Positions 17,418 through 27,558 of a stretch of DNA of 64,000 nt are shown here, one piece after another. Position numbers and translations under genes: made by a program. How positions within the stretch are numbered: the stretch's first letter is position 1; each line of letters opens with the position of its first letter. The stretch spans positions 42,039 through 106,038 of the forward strand of contig DBXS01000033.1 in assembly GCA_002310055.1 (NCBI GenBank), given 5' to 3'. The DNA is from Clostridiales bacterium UBA1206 (GTDB lineage: Bacteria > Bacillota > Clostridia > Oscillospirales > CAG-382). The notes beneath the pieces were generated by a model. The model was not told the DNA's origin, did not search any database, and saw only the letters and a list, made by a program, of their open reading frames with translations.

Positions 17418-18032
17418 TCATTCCTTTTCGCGCTTGCGGCGTTTCTGTTCCTCTTTTTCGGCTATGCGGCGCATGGTCTCTTCGTCTTTTTCCATTTGCG
17501 AAGCCGTGGTTATCTTGGTATAACAGCCGTACAGGAACCACAGGTTGGTGAATCCTATAAGGTATTTCATGATTATCGTCACGTTGCCCACTATCTGCGC
17601 GAACTCCGAACCGGTCGCCCCGCCTTTTACCAGATACGCCGAAATTATGCACAGCGCGTAATAGAATTCGGTAAAAGCCAGCCACGCCAGCGCGTTCATG
17701 GCTATCTTCATATCGCCGCCTTCGAGCGCGATATCGCGAACCGAAAGCAGATAGATCAGGTGTATGCAGGCGCCCAGCAGGATATACGCCAGATGTAGCG
17801 CGAAATACAGTCCGCCGGTCTTATCCAGCGTTATGACCTTCGCCAGGTCCAGCAGTTCGCATACCGAATACAGCGTGCAAACGGCGCAGAGCGCGCATGA
17901 AGCGAAAAAGCTTTTGCGCACCTTGCCCAGCTTGAAAAAGCCCCACGCCAGAAGCGGCCAGCCTATAACGCCCGCGTAGAAAGAATCGAATATTATGAGC
18001 AGATATCCGAGCACGCACAGACCGAATCCCAT
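17418..18032 (-). CDS. membrane protein of unknown function in the secA operon
   Basis: The 204-residue protein has five or six membrane helices (GLCVLGYLLIIFDSFYAGVIGWPLLAWGFF, FALHLAYILLGACIHLIYLL, and others) and a highly charged cytoplasmic tail ending EEQKRRKREKE. No domain was recognised. It starts only three bases after the secA stop codon, so it is translationally coupled to secA or nearly so, and it is followed at once by another membrane protein. A role in membrane-protein biogenesis is possible from position alone. Confidence 0.75.
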   Translation of the reverse strand: MGFGLCVLGYLLIIFDSFYAGVIGWPLLAWGFFKLGKVRKSFFASCALCAVCTLYSVCELLDLAKVITLDKTGGLYFALHLAYILLGACIHLIYLLSVRDIALEGGDMKIAMNALAWLAFTEFYYALCIISAYLVKGGATGSEFAQIVGNVTIIMKYLIGFTNLWFLYGCYTKITTASQMEKDEETMRRIAEKEEQKRRKREKE

Positions 18033-18035
18033 AAA

Positions 18036-20783
18036 TCAGCCGTTTCCTTTCATATCCTTTGCCATACAGCACTTTTTGTATTTGAGCCCGCTGCCGCAGG
18101 GGCAGGGATCGTTGGGCCCCACTTTTTTGCGTTTCACCGCGGTGACGGTGACTTTTTTGTCGCCTCCGCCCGCATTCATATTGTCGGCGGCGGTGAGCAC
18201 CTTCTTGCGTTCCATCGTGCGCCGCGGCGCCACGGTAAGCAGCATACGGACGGTGTCGGTGCGGATGTCGTGGATCATATCGTCGAACATCTGCGAACCG
18301 AATATCTTGAATTCCTTCACCGGGTCGCGCTGAGCGTAGGCGTTCAGCCCCACGCCGGTCTCAAGGTCGTCCATCGCGTCTATGTGGTCCATCCACTTGC
18401 GGTCGACGTTTTCAAGCAGTATTATGCGCTCTATCTCGCGGAACCGTTCGGGCGTGAATACCGCCTCCTGCGCGGCGTAGCGCTTTTCGGCGCGGGTAAT
18501 CAGCGTGTCGCGTATCGATTCTGCGGTTATTTTATCCATATCGTCGGGCGTGTAGACAAAGTCGTCCTTGCCGCAGAGTATGCCTAAGAAATACGCCCGC
18601 AGTCCGTCGTAGTTCCATTCGTCGGGGACGTCGGAAGCGCAGTATTCCGCCACGGCGCCGTCTATGTAATCCTCGACCATCTTCCAGATCATCGATTTCA
18701 GATCCTTGCCGTCGAGCACGTCGCGGCGCTGAGCGTAGATCAGCTCGCGCTGCTGGTTCATAACGTCGTCGTATTCAATAACGCGCTTGCGGCGTTCGAA
18801 GTTCATACCTTCAAGCCGTTTCTGCGCCGATTCTATGGAATTGGAAAGCAGTTTGGCGTTTATGGGCTGGTCTTCGGGAAGTCCCAGCACCGACACCACG
18901 CCCAGCATTTTGTCCGAACCGAACAGGCGCATAAGGTCGTCCTGCATCGAAAGGTAGAACCGGCTTTCGCCCGGATCGCCCTGACGTCCGGAACGGCCGC
19001 GCAGCTGGTTGTCTATGCGGCGGCTTTCGTGGCGCTCGGTGCCGAGTATGAACAGGCCGCCCGCCTCGCGGACTTTGTCCGCCTCGGGCGCGATCTCGGC
19101 TTCGAACTGCTTTTCAAGCTCTCTGAAACGGCGGCGGTATTCGAGTATTTCGGGGTTGTCGGTGTGCGAATACGCCGTCGCCTCGTTTATCTGCCATTCT
19201 TCAAAGCCTTCGTCGCGCAGTGCGGATTTCGCCATGAACTCGGCGTTGCCGCCCAGCTTGATATCGGTGCCGCGCCCCGCCATATTGGTGGAAATCGTCA
19301 CCGCGCCGACTTTGCCGGCCTGGGCGATTATCTCGGCTTCTTTTTCGTGGTATTTGGCGTTTAAGACGTTGTGCTTTATGCCTTCTTTTTTGAGCAGCGC
19401 CGAGACCACTTCGGATTTTTCGACCGACGCGGTGCCGACCAGCACGGGCTGGCCCTTGGCGTGACATTCTTTGATCTGCTCCATTATGGCGCGATATTTG
19501 CCGTTTATGGTCTTGTATACCACGTCGTTGTAGTCTTTGCGTATCATCGGGCGGTTGGTGGGGATCTCCACCACGTCCAGATTGTATATCTCGCGGAACT
19601 CGTTTTCTTCGGTGAGCGCCGTGCCGGTCATGCCGGAAAGCTTTTTGTAAAGGCGGAAATAGTTCTGGAACGTTATGGTCGCCTGAGTCTTGTTTTCGCG
19701 CTCGACTTTAACGCCTTCTTTGGCTTCTATCGCCTGATGCAGGCCGTTGGAATAGCGTCTGCCGTACATTATGCGGCCGGTGAACGAATCGACTATCAGC
19801 ACCTGACCGTCCTTGACGATGTAATCCACGTCTTTTTTCATAACGCCATGCGCGCGGATGGCGTTGTTAATGTAGTGCATATACTCCTGATTTTCGGCGT
19901 CGCCCAGGTTTTCAAGTCCAAAGTATTTTTCCGCTTTGGCTATGCCGGATTTTGCGAGCACCGCGGTGTGCGCCTTTTCGTCCACCACGTAATCCGCGCC
20001 GTAATCGTCGGCACCCTGCTTTTCGTCTATCTCTTTTATGCGGAAACAGCTCATCCTGCGCACGAGCTCGTCGGTCTTTTCGTAAAGCGGATCCGATTCG
20101 CTGCCGGCGCCGGATATTATGAGCGGCGTGCGCGCTTCGTCTATGAGTATGGAGTCCACCTCGTCCACTATGGCAAAGACGTGTCCGCGCTGGACCACGC
20201 GCTCTTTGTATATCGCCATATTGTCGCGCAGGTAATCGAACCCCATTTCGTTGTTGGTGCCGTAGGTGATGTCGGCGGCGTAGGCGGCTTTGCGCTCCTC
20301 GTTCTTCATCCCGTTTACGATGAGCCCGACCGAAAGCCCGAGAAAGTTGTAAAGCTTGCCCATCCATTCGCTGTCGCGCTTGGCGAGATAGTCGTTCACC
20401 GTGACTATATGCACGCCGCTGCCGTCAAGAGCGTTGAGATACGCGGGCAGGGTGGCGACCTGCGTTTTGCCTTCGCCGGTCTTCATTTCGGCTATACGCC
20501 CCTGATGTATGACTATGCCGCCTATCAGCTGAACGCGGTAATGCCGCGTGCCCAGCACGCGGTCGGCGGTCTCGCGCACGACGGCGAACGCGTCCGGAAG
20601 GATATCGTCCTTTGTCTCGCCCGCCTTCAGACGTCCGCGCAGGATATCGGTCTGCGCGCGCAGCTCGTCGTCTGTCATGGCTTTGTATTTATCGGCGAGC
20701 GCCTCTATTTTATCCACCACGGGCTCTATCTTTTTTATCTGCCTTTCGCTGTAAGTGCCGAAAACTTTTGAAATGAGTGACAT
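18036..20783 (-). CDS. secA: preprotein translocase ATPase SecA
   Basis: The 915-residue protein is a full SecA, the motor that pushes preproteins through SecYEG. It shows Walker A ([15 protein letters not shown]), [19 protein letters not shown] (Walker B region), NMAGRGTDI, the conserved [25 protein letters not shown] box split over two helices, and the zinc-binding SEC-C tail [15 protein letters not shown] used to contact SecB or ribosomes. It heads a three-gene minus-strand unit with two small membrane proteins. The leader (20784-20970) is AT-rich; a TATGAT near 20850 on the minus strand may be the -10. Confidence 0.98.
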   Translation of the reverse strand: MSLISKVFGTYSERQIKKIEPVVDKIEALADKYKAMTDDELRAQTDILRGRLKAGETKDDILPDAFAVVRETADRVLGTRHYRVQLIGGIVIHQGRIAEMKTGEGKTQVATLPAYLNALDGSGVHIVTVNDYLAKRDSEWMGKLYNFLGLSVGLIVNGMKNEERKAAYAADITYGTNNEMGFDYLRDNMAIYKERVVQRGHVFAIVDEVDSILIDEARTPLIISGAGSESDPLYEKTDELVRRMSCFRIKEIDEKQGADDYGADYVVDEKAHTAVLAKSGIAKAEKYFGLENLGDAENQEYMHYINNAIRAHGVMKKDVDYIVKDGQVLIVDSFTGRIMYGRRYSNGLHQAIEAKEGVKVERENKTQATITFQNYFRLYKKLSGMTGTALTEENEFREIYNLDVVEIPTNRPMIRKDYNDVVYKTINGKYRAIMEQIKECHAKGQPVLVGTASVEKSEVVSALLKKEGIKHNVLNAKYHEKEAEIIAQAGKVGAVTISTNMAGRGTDIKLGGNAEFMAKSALRDEGFEEWQINEATAYSHTDNPEILEYRRRFRELEKQFEAEIAPEADKVREAGGLFILGTERHESRRIDNQLRGRSGRQGDPGESRFYLSMQDDLMRLFGSDKMLGVVSVLGLPEDQPINAKLLSNSIESAQKRLEGMNFERRKRVIEYDDVMNQQRELIYAQRRDVLDGKDLKSMIWKMVEDYIDGAVAEYCASDVPDEWNYDGLRAYFLGILCGKDDFVYTPDDMDKITAESIRDTLITRAEKRYAAQEAVFTPERFREIERIILLENVDRKWMDHIDAMDDLETGVGLNAYAQRDPVKEFKIFGSQMFDDMIHDIRTDTVRMLLTVAPRRTMERKKVLTAADNMNAGGGDKKVTVTAVKRKKVGPNDPCPCGSGLKYKKCCMAKDMKGNG

Positions 20784-20914
20784 ATCTGACCTGCCTTTTT
20801 TGCGTATTTCACGCGCACGCGCGCCATAGTTTTCCTATTTTCCTTTATCATAACATATAAAAAGCAAAAAATACATACTTTTTTGTAAAATAAATCCAAA
20901 AACGTAAAAAAGAA

Positions 20915-20943
20915 TTGAAAAGTGCGCGCGGATATGGTAAAAT
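20915..20943 (+). promoter_or_regulatory. promoter of the trmL-mnmE-mnmG-rsmG operon
   Basis: TTGAAA at 20915-20920, a 17-base spacer, and TAAAAT at 20938-20943 with TG at -15. It diverges from secA. Confidence 0.7.
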
Positions 20944-20974
20944 ACAATGAAATCATATGGAAAGGTGAACGACC

Positions 20975-21478
20975 TTGGCGGCTTTGAACGTTGTGCTGCT
21001 CGAACCCGAAATACCGCAGAACACCGGGAATATCGCACGCACCTGCGTGGCGACTCATTCCGTCCTGCACCTTATACGACCTTTCGGATTCGAGATAACC
21101 GATAAAAACCTCAAACGCGCGGGACTCGACTACTGGCAGTATCTCGACGTGCGTTACTATGACGATATCGAGCGTTTCCGCGCCCTCAATCCCGGCGCGG
21201 TCTGCCGCTATTTCACCACCAAGGCGCCGACTTGTTATACCGACGCCGAATACCCGGACGGGTGTTATCTTTTCTTCGGCAAAGAGACAAAGGGTCTGCC
21301 GGAGGAACTGCTTATGCAAAACATAAAAGACTGCGTGCGCATCCCCATGTTCGGCGAGATACGTTCGCTGAACCTGGCAAATTCGGTCGCCGTGGCTGTC
21401 TACGAGGCGCTGCGGAGGAGCGATTTTGCCGGGCTTAAACACGCGGGCAAATTCTCCGCGGGAGGTAACATATTATGA
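20975..21478 (+). CDS. trmL: tRNA (cytidine/uridine-34 2'-O)-methyltransferase TrmL
   Basis: The 167-residue SPOUT methyltransferase carries the family motifs LLEPEIPQNTGNIARTC (N-terminus), FFGKETKGLPEE (trefoil-knot SAM site) and IPMFGEIRSLNLANSVAVAVYE. TrmL 2'-O-methylates the wobble base of leucine tRNAs. The start is a TTG at 20975, placed 8 bases after AAAGGTG; no ATG fits. Its stop overlaps the mnmE start (ATGA), so the two are translationally coupled, and both products act on the tRNA wobble position. Confidence 0.93.
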   Translation: MAALNVVLLEPEIPQNTGNIARTCVATHSVLHLIRPFGFEITDKNLKRAGLDYWQYLDVRYYDDIERFRALNPGAVCRYFTTKAPTCYTDAEYPDGCYLFFGKETKGLPEELLMQNIKDCVRIPMFGEIRSLNLANSVAVAVYEALRRSDFAGLKHAGKFSAGGNIL

Positions 21479-22833
21479 ACGGTATCACGGTTGCCGCCGT
21501 ATCCACGCCGCGCGGCAAGGGCGGAGTCGCTTTGGTCCGCGTAAGCGGCGAGAACGCTTTTGAAATAGCGGACCGCGTGTTCGCGCCTTCTTCGGGTAAA
21601 AGGATAACCGAATACAAACCGAATACCGTGGTGCACGGAGTGTTTTCCGGGCCCGACGGCGCGTTCGACGACGGCATGGCGGTACTTTACGCGTCTCCGC
21701 GCTCGTTCACCGGCGAAGACACCGCCGAGCTTTGCTGTCACGGCGGCGTGCTCGTAACGCAAAAACTGCTTTCGGCGTGCTTTGCGGCGGGCGCCGTCCC
21801 CGCGGGCAGAGGCGAATTCACCCGCCGCGCCTTTATAAACGGCAAGCTTTCGCTTTCCGAAGCCGAAGCCGTAGGCGGACTTATCGACGCCGTTTCCGAA
21901 AAACATCTGGGCGTTTCGCTCCTTCAGCTGGGCGGCTCGCTCGCGCAGAAGATAGGCGATATCTATTCGCGCCTCGCGCTGCTCGCGGCTTCCGTCTACG
22001 CGTATATAGATTACCCGGACGAAGATATGACCGACGTCGGCGTGCCCGAGATGAAAGAAAAGCTCAAAAGTATACTCGCCGAACTCGAAGAGCTGCGCAA
22101 AACTCGCAAATACGGCAAAGCCATAAGCGAAGGCGTAAAAGCTGCGATAATCGGCAGGCCCAACACCGGAAAATCCTCGCTGCTCAATCTGCTTGCGGGC
22201 GAGGAACGCGCCATAGTCACCGAGCTCGAAGGCACCACGCGCGACGTGGTCACCGAAAAGATAACCGCCGGCGGAGTGGTGCTTGACCTTTCCGACACCG
22301 CCGGAATAAGAGCGAGCGCCGACAGGATCGAAATGCTGGGCGTGGCGCGTTCGCTCGAGCAGATAAACGACGCCGAACTGCTCATACTGGTGCTTGAAAA
22401 CCGCGTGTGCGGCGCCGATATGGAAGTCATAGACGCAATAAAAAAAGCCGGCAAGACGGGATCCACGATCGCGCTGCTCAACAAGAGCGACCTTGCAATG
22501 TGTGAAAAGCCGGGGATTTTCAAATACGAAATAGAATTTTCCGCGCTCACGGGCGACGGCAGGGAAGAGCTCATAAACGCCATAGAAACGCTGTGCGGCG
22601 CCGGCGAATGCGGCGACGACGGGGCGATAATAGTTTCGGCGCGTCAGAGCGCCGCGCTCGACAAAGCCGCGCAAAGCGTAAAGGACGCGCTCGTTTCGCT
22701 CGAAAACTACACTCAGGATATCGCCGGAATGGATATAGAAAACGCGCTCGCCGCGCTGGGCGAGATCGACGGCAGGGCGGTCACCGAAGAAATAGTCGAT
22801 TCCATCTTTTCACATTTCTGTGTAGGCAAATAA
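21475..22833 (+). CDS. mnmE: tRNA modification GTPase MnmE
   Basis: The 452-residue protein has the N-terminal tetrahydrofolate-binding domain (AAVSTPRGKGGVALVRVSG), helical regions, and an inserted Ras-like G domain with GRPNTGKSSLLN (P-loop), EGTTRDVV and DTAGIR, plus NKSD. It ends with the conserved FCVGK tail whose Cys is needed for activity. With MnmG it installs cmnm5 on U34 of several tRNAs. Full length, coupled to trmL and followed 16 bases later by mnmG. Confidence 0.97.
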   Translation: MNGITVAAVSTPRGKGGVALVRVSGENAFEIADRVFAPSSGKRITEYKPNTVVHGVFSGPDGAFDDGMAVLYASPRSFTGEDTAELCCHGGVLVTQKLLSACFAAGAVPAGRGEFTRRAFINGKLSLSEAEAVGGLIDAVSEKHLGVSLLQLGGSLAQKIGDIYSRLALLAASVYAYIDYPDEDMTDVGVPEMKEKLKSILAELEELRKTRKYGKAISEGVKAAIIGRPNTGKSSLLNLLAGEERAIVTELEGTTRDVVTEKITAGGVVLDLSDTAGIRASADRIEMLGVARSLEQINDAELLILVLENRVCGADMEVIDAIKKAGKTGSTIALLNKSDLAMCEKPGIFKYEIEFSALTGDGREELINAIETLCGAGECGDDGAIIVSARQSAALDKAAQSVKDALVSLENYTQDIAGMDIENALAALGEIDGRAVTEEIVDSIFSHFCVGK

Positions 22834-22849
22834 GAAGGAAAAAACCATT

Positions 22850-24724
22850 ATGAACGAACTCGAATTTGACGTAGCGGTAATAGGCGCAGGTCACGCCGGC
22901 ATAGAAGCCGCCCTCGCTTCGGCGCGGCTGGGTATGCGCACCGCGGTGTTCACGCTGAATATGGACCTTGTGGGCAATATGCCCTGCAACCCTTCCATCG
23001 GCGGAACGGGCAAGGGACATCTGGTCTACGAAATAGACGCGCTCGGCGGCGAAATGGCGCGCGCGGCGGACGAAGTCATGCTTCAGTCGCGCATGCTCAA
23101 CAGCTCAAAAGGGCCCGCCGTCCATTCGCTGCGCATGCAGGCGGACCGCGTGAAATACCGCAATTATATGAAAAACGTGCTGGAAAACACGCAGAACCTT
23201 CTGCTCGTCCAGGCGGAAGTCACGGGTATACTCACCGATGAAAGCGGCGCGATATGCGGCGTAAAGACCGCGTTCGGTATGGAATACGCCGCAAAAGCGG
23301 TCATCATCGCTTCCGGCACGTCGCTGGGCGGAAAAATCATAGTGGGCGAGGAATCTTACGCTTCCGGCCCCGATAACACTTTGCCCGCCACGCGCCTCAC
23401 CGCCGACCTTATCGCCCACGGCGTAAAGATAGTCCGTTTCAAGACGGGCACTCCGCCGCGCGTCCACGCAGACAGTCTCGATTACGGCGAAATGGAGCTG
23501 CAGGAGGGCGACGCCGAACCGTATCATTTCACGGCAAACGGCGAAACGCCCAACACCAAAAGCTGTTATATCACATACACCAATCAGACCACGCACGATA
23601 TCATCCGCGCCAATCTGCACCGCTCGCCGCTGTTCGGCGGCGTCATCAAGGGGACCGGGCCGCGCTACTGCCCTTCGATAGAAGACAAAGTCGTCCGCTT
23701 TTCCGATAAGGAACGGCACCAGATATTCGTCGAGCCCATGGGCTCCGACACCAAGGAAATGTACTTGCAGGGGCTGTCTTCCTCCATGCCCGAAGAGGTG
23801 CAGAGGCAGATAATCCATTCCATAAAGGGATTGGAACACGCACGCATAATGCGCACCGCCTACGCAATAGAATACGACTGCGCCGATCCTTTGCAGATGG
23901 CGCCCACGCTGGAATTCCGCGATATCCCCGGGCTTTACGGCGCCGGGCAGTTCAACGGCTCCTCGGGGTATGAAGAGGCGGCGTCTCAGGGACTCGTGGC
24001 GGGCATAAACGCCGCGCTCAAAATAAAAGGCAAAGAACCGCTCATACTTTCGCGCGCGGAATCGTATATAGGCACGCTCATAGACGATCTTGTTACCAAA
24101 GGAACCAACGAACCGTACCGCATAATGACCAGCCGCAGCGAATACCGGCTGTATCTGCGGCAGGATAACGCAAAGACGCGCCTCACTCCCAAGGGATACA
24201 AAGCGGGACTTGTGAGCGAAGAAGCTTACGCCGTGTTCCTTGCGGAAGAGGAAGCGCTCAAAGCGGAGATCGAACGGCTTTCGCAGCTCACGCTCAAAGC
24301 GGGCGAAAAACTCGACGCGCTGCTCGTTTCCAAGGGATACGAGCCCAGCGAAAGCGGCATACGCGCCTCGGAGCTGCTCCGCCGCCCGTATATCACCGTG
24401 CGAGATATCTATGCGCTCGAAGGCAGAACGGAATACGACGCGCGCATTGCCGAACGCGCCGAGACCGAGATCAAATACGAAGGATACATAAAAAAGCAGC
24501 TCGCCGAAGTCGAACGGTTCGCCAAACTCGAAGAAAAACGGCTCCCGCCGGACATCGATTATTCCACGGTCAAGGGCCTGCGGCTCGAAGCGCAGCAAAA
24601 ACTCAACAAACTGCGCCCGGAATCCATAGGGCGCGCCTCGCGCATATCGGGCGTTTCGCCCGCCGACGTTTCGGTGCTGCTCATATGGCTTGCGCAGAAA
24701 GGAAAACGCGATGTCGATAACTGA
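22850..24724 (+). CDS. mnmG: tRNA uridine-5-carboxymethylaminomethyl synthesis enzyme MnmG (GidA)
   Basis: The 624-residue FAD protein starts with the dinucleotide-binding motif VIGAGHAGIEAALASARLG. It has the paired family signatures NPSIGGTGKGHLVYEIDALGG (split across a turn) and GASGYEEAASQGL-type sequence (NGSSGYEEAASQGLVAG), and the C-terminal helical MnmE-binding region (GRASRISGVSPADVSVLL). It is the partner of MnmE. rsmG overlaps its end by 14 bases. Confidence 0.97.
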   Translation: MNELEFDVAVIGAGHAGIEAALASARLGMRTAVFTLNMDLVGNMPCNPSIGGTGKGHLVYEIDALGGEMARAADEVMLQSRMLNSSKGPAVHSLRMQADRVKYRNYMKNVLENTQNLLLVQAEVTGILTDESGAICGVKTAFGMEYAAKAVIIASGTSLGGKIIVGEESYASGPDNTLPATRLTADLIAHGVKIVRFKTGTPPRVHADSLDYGEMELQEGDAEPYHFTANGETPNTKSCYITYTNQTTHDIIRANLHRSPLFGGVIKGTGPRYCPSIEDKVVRFSDKERHQIFVEPMGSDTKEMYLQGLSSSMPEEVQRQIIHSIKGLEHARIMRTAYAIEYDCADPLQMAPTLEFRDIPGLYGAGQFNGSSGYEEAASQGLVAGINAALKIKGKEPLILSRAESYIGTLIDDLVTKGTNEPYRIMTSRSEYRLYLRQDNAKTRLTPKGYKAGLVSEEAYAVFLAEEEALKAEIERLSQLTLKAGEKLDALLVSKGYEPSESGIRASELLRRPYITVRDIYALEGRTEYDARIAERAETEIKYEGYIKKQLAEVERFAKLEEKRLPPDIDYSTVKGLRLEAQQKLNKLRPESIGRASRISGVSPADVSVLLIWLAQKGKRDVDN

Positions 24725-25409
24725 TATCATCCGCCGCCTTTCGCCCGTTCCCCTTACCGAAGAACAGCTCGGGCTTATGAGCGGCGTCTACGAAAAGCTG
24801 GAACAGAAAAACCGCGTTATGAATCTTACCGCCATAACCACCCCCGAAGAAGCCGCCGAGCTGCATTTTGCCGATTCGCTCTACGCGCTCACCGAACCGC
24901 GCGTAAAAGGCAGCGTGCTCGACGTGGGCAGCGGCGGCGGATTCCCCGCGTTCCCGGTCGCCATTGCTTCCGGCTGCTTTGTTACCTGTCTCGATTCCAC
25001 CGCCAAAAAACTGGCGTTCATAAAAGAAACGGCGTATGAGCTCGGTATAGACAATATAGATATCCTGTGCGGCAGGGCGGAAGAGCTTTCGCGGCTCGAA
25101 GCACATCGCGAAAAATACGACGCAGTGCTCGCGCGCGGAGTCGCGCGGCTCAACGTGCTTTGCGAATGGTGCCTGCCGTACGTAAAGCCCAACGGCGTGT
25201 TCGTCGCGCTCAAGGGCGTTTCCGGCAGGGAAGAGGCCGACGAAGCCGCTAACGCGATCAAGACCTTAGGCGGAAGACTTGCGTATATAAACGAATACAC
25301 GCTCCCCGCTTCGGGGCATACTCACACGCTCGTGGTCATAGAAAAAGTCGCCCGCACTCCCAAAACGTACCCGCGCCGCAATTCGCTCATAAGCAAAAAG
25401 CCATTATAA
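24711..25409 (+). CDS. rsmG: 16S rRNA (guanine-527-N7)-methyltransferase RsmG (GidB)
   Basis: The 232-residue protein matches RsmG: N-terminal helices with NRVMNLTAITTPEEAAELHFADSL-type sequence in two blocks, SAM motif VLDVGSGGGFPAFPVAIA, and ARGVARLNVLCEWCLPYVKPNG. It makes m7G527 in 16S rRNA. I chose the ATG at 24711 (MSITDIIRRL) behind GAAAGGA rather than the TTG at 24690. It overlaps mnmG, completing the operon. Confidence 0.95.
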   Translation: MSITDIIRRLSPVPLTEEQLGLMSGVYEKLEQKNRVMNLTAITTPEEAAELHFADSLYALTEPRVKGSVLDVGSGGGFPAFPVAIASGCFVTCLDSTAKKLAFIKETAYELGIDNIDILCGRAEELSRLEAHREKYDAVLARGVARLNVLCEWCLPYVKPNGVFVALKGVSGREEADEAANAIKTLGGRLAYINEYTLPASGHTHTLVVIEKVARTPKTYPRRNSLISKKPL

Positions 25410-25421
25410 GGGGTCATCACA

Positions 25422-26045
25422 ATGAAATCGTTCTATATTCGCAACTTTCATTGCTATAAGCTGATAACGGGGATTCTTTCGGCGGTATTCGGGATGCTTT
25501 CTCTTGCTTTATATCTGACAAGCGTTGATAAACTGTTTCCGTGGGCTCTCTTGCTGTTCGTTTTGCCATTAACATACTTTTTGTTCGAATGGGTATATGA
25601 ACAACGACGCTATAAGATATCGAGCGACGGCATTGTTTTCTCTTTCTTCGGCATTCATTATAAGCGCATCCTGTTTGATGAATATCCGGTCATTATAATT
25701 ACAAATGCAGCCGTAAGTCATTACGGAACTGCTTTTCCTATCCGTGACCGCGCAAGAACAAAAACAAACGGCCACCCCGTATCTTATCCGTACTTTGTCG
25801 TTTGTACGGGATTATTTCCGCTAAGCAGGGTGAAACCCGAAATGAACTCTGTGACTGTACACGCTTTGAATTACGCTCAGTCCGAATACATTGGAATCTG
25901 CTGGGAAGACGCGCTTGCCGAGGTGATAGATAAGACAGATATCGTTATCAATGTGCAAAGTGATATTTTCGGTAATTATAAGGAGTTTTTCCGAAAGAAT
26001 CCTGAGCGATTTGCCATTATAAAGGAGGACAATTATGATACTTAG
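25422..26045 (+). CDS. small membrane protein of unknown function with PH-like soluble part
   Basis: The 207-residue protein has two closely spaced membrane helices near the N-terminus (residues ~16-35 and 42-60, LFPWALLLFVLPLTYFLFEWVY). A soluble part follows that starts YKISSDGIVFSFFGIHYKRILFDEYPVI, a strand pattern like bacterial PH-type membrane proteins. No named family was recognised. The AT content and codon choice differ from both neighbours, which suggests insertion between rsmG and the glycosidase gene. An AAGGGG-type site precedes the ATG. Its end overlaps the next start by 11 bases. Confidence 0.65.
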   Translation: MKSFYIRNFHCYKLITGILSAVFGMLSLALYLTSVDKLFPWALLLFVLPLTYFLFEWVYEQRRYKISSDGIVFSFFGIHYKRILFDEYPVIIITNAAVSHYGTAFPIRDRARTKTNGHPVSYPYFVVCTGLFPLSRVKPEMNSVTVHALNYAQSEYIGICWEDALAEVIDKTDIVINVQSDIFGNYKEFFRKNPERFAIIKEDNYDT

Positions 26046-27558
26046 AGTTTCTCATATCAACGGTCCGCGCCTGGCGGACGAGATCGTCGTTTACGAAAAT
26101 ATACCGTCCACCGGTACCAACCCCTACGGCATGGAAGCCGTCGTCGAAGACGGCGTGGTGGTCCGCGTCGGCTCCAACGATAACGCCGTCCCCGCGAACG
26201 GATACGTCATATCCGGCCACGGCAAAGGAGCCGAGGCCGTGCGTTCGCTGTGCGCGGGCGCAAAGGCAGCGTTCGACAGAGAAGCGGGAGAAATCGATAT
26301 TATCATCGACGATTCGTCGCGCATATACGGCGCAAAACAAAAACTCGCCGTCATAAAAGAACGCTTTGAAAAGCTCGTGATGTCGAATCAGAGCTTTTAT
26401 ATCGACCGCGCGGTGAGCGAGATCGACCGCGCCGCCGCCGCTATCGAAAAAGGCGACGTAAAAGCTGCGGAAGAAGCGGCCGAAGAAGCGTATTATCTCA
26501 CCGCCGAGACCAAAGAAAACGAGATACGCGCCATCTGGCACCGCCCCAAAGAAACGAGTGCGAAACAGGTGGAAGCCACCGTCAGACGGCTCAAAGACGC
26601 GGGCTTCAATATGATACTTATCGAAACGAACTACGAGGGTTACGCCAACGCCGCCAAGACGGTCAAGCCGTGGCTGCCGCTCAGAAAAGGGCTTGAAAAC
26701 GCCGATTGCGATATCATCGAAGAATTCATAAAGCAGGGAAAAAAGCAGGGCGTGCAGATCCACGCGTGGGTGGAGGATTTCTTCTTCGGCGTTCAGGGCG
26801 AAGAAAACGCAATGCTCAAGCTGCGCCCCGATCTCATTGCGCGCACGCGCTCGGGCGATATCTACGTCGACGGCTGGGATTGTTTCATATTCCTCAACCC
26901 CGCGCTCGACGAAGTTCACGATCTGCTTGCCGATCTCTACCGCGAGATGCTGGAAAAATACGATTTCGACGGAATACAGCTCGATTATATACGCTATCCC
27001 GTAATAAAGGATATCGATCATTCCGCCGGCTTTGAAGCACAGACCAAAAAGATGTTCTTCGCCGAAAGCGGCATAGATATCGACAAGATAAACTCGGTCA
27101 ACGACCCCGAATGGACCGAATTCGTCAACTGGCGCGCTTCCCGCGTCACGTCTTACGTCAAACGCATTGTCGAAATGGTGGCGGATCTCAACGCAAAAGG
27201 CAGGAACATAAAGCTTTCCACCGCCGTGTTCGGCGACCCGAACGAAGCGATAAAGCTCAAGTGCCAGAACTGGCTGTACTGGGTAAAACAGCGCTGGCTC
27301 GACTATATCTTCCCCATGGCGTACCTTTCCGACGCAAAAGACGTTGAAAAACAGATACGCTTTATGGTGGAACAGTACGGCGAAGCGCCCAACGTTTCGG
27401 GCATCTCGCCCATGTACGGGCATCTTCCCGTAATAGAATCGACCAAGCAGGTCGAAGCGTGCCGCCGCGCCGGCGCCGCGGGAGTTGCGTTTTTTGAAAC
27501 GGTGGCGCTCACCGATATCCAGATAGAAAAACTCAAGGAAGGCGTTTTCCGCAAATGA
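26035..27558 (+). CDS. glycosyl hydrolase-like family 10 (GHL10/DUF187) protein
   Basis: The 507-residue protein has an N-terminal domain of about 170 residues, partly helical (AAAIEKGDVKAAEEAAEEAYY). A TIM-barrel of the GHL10 type follows: AIWHRPKETSAKQVE, GVQIHAWVEDFFFG, and the strongly conserved DFDGIQLDYIRYP near residue 315, whose Asp is the likely catalytic residue. Many GHL10 proteins are exported; no signal peptide is present here, so it is probably cytosolic. The substrate is not known. AAGGAGG lies before the ATG at 26035. The stop codon overlaps the YbaK start (ATGA). Confidence 0.82.
   Translation: MILRVSHINGPRLADEIVVYENIPSTGTNPYGMEAVVEDGVVVRVGSNDNAVPANGYVISGHGKGAEAVRSLCAGAKAAFDREAGEIDIIIDDSSRIYGAKQKLAVIKERFEKLVMSNQSFYIDRAVSEIDRAAAAIEKGDVKAAEEAAEEAYYLTAETKENEIRAIWHRPKETSAKQVEATVRRLKDAGFNMILIETNYEGYANAAKTVKPWLPLRKGLENADCDIIEEFIKQGKKQGVQIHAWVEDFFFGVQGEENAMLKLRPDLIARTRSGDIYVDGWDCFIFLNPALDEVHDLLADLYREMLEKYDFDGIQLDYIRYPVIKDIDHSAGFEAQTKKMFFAESGIDIDKINSVNDPEWTEFVNWRASRVTSYVKRIVEMVADLNAKGRNIKLSTAVFGDPNEAIKLKCQNWLYWVKQRWLDYIFPMAYLSDAKDVEKQIRFMVEQYGEAPNVSGISPMYGHLPVIESTKQVEACRRAGAAGVAFFETVALTDIQIEKLKEGVFRK

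Noticed and set aside
23105..24730. 541-residue minus-strand frame opposite mnmG
   Set aside because: Antisense shadow of a well-identified gene with the same skewed composition as other shadows in this window.
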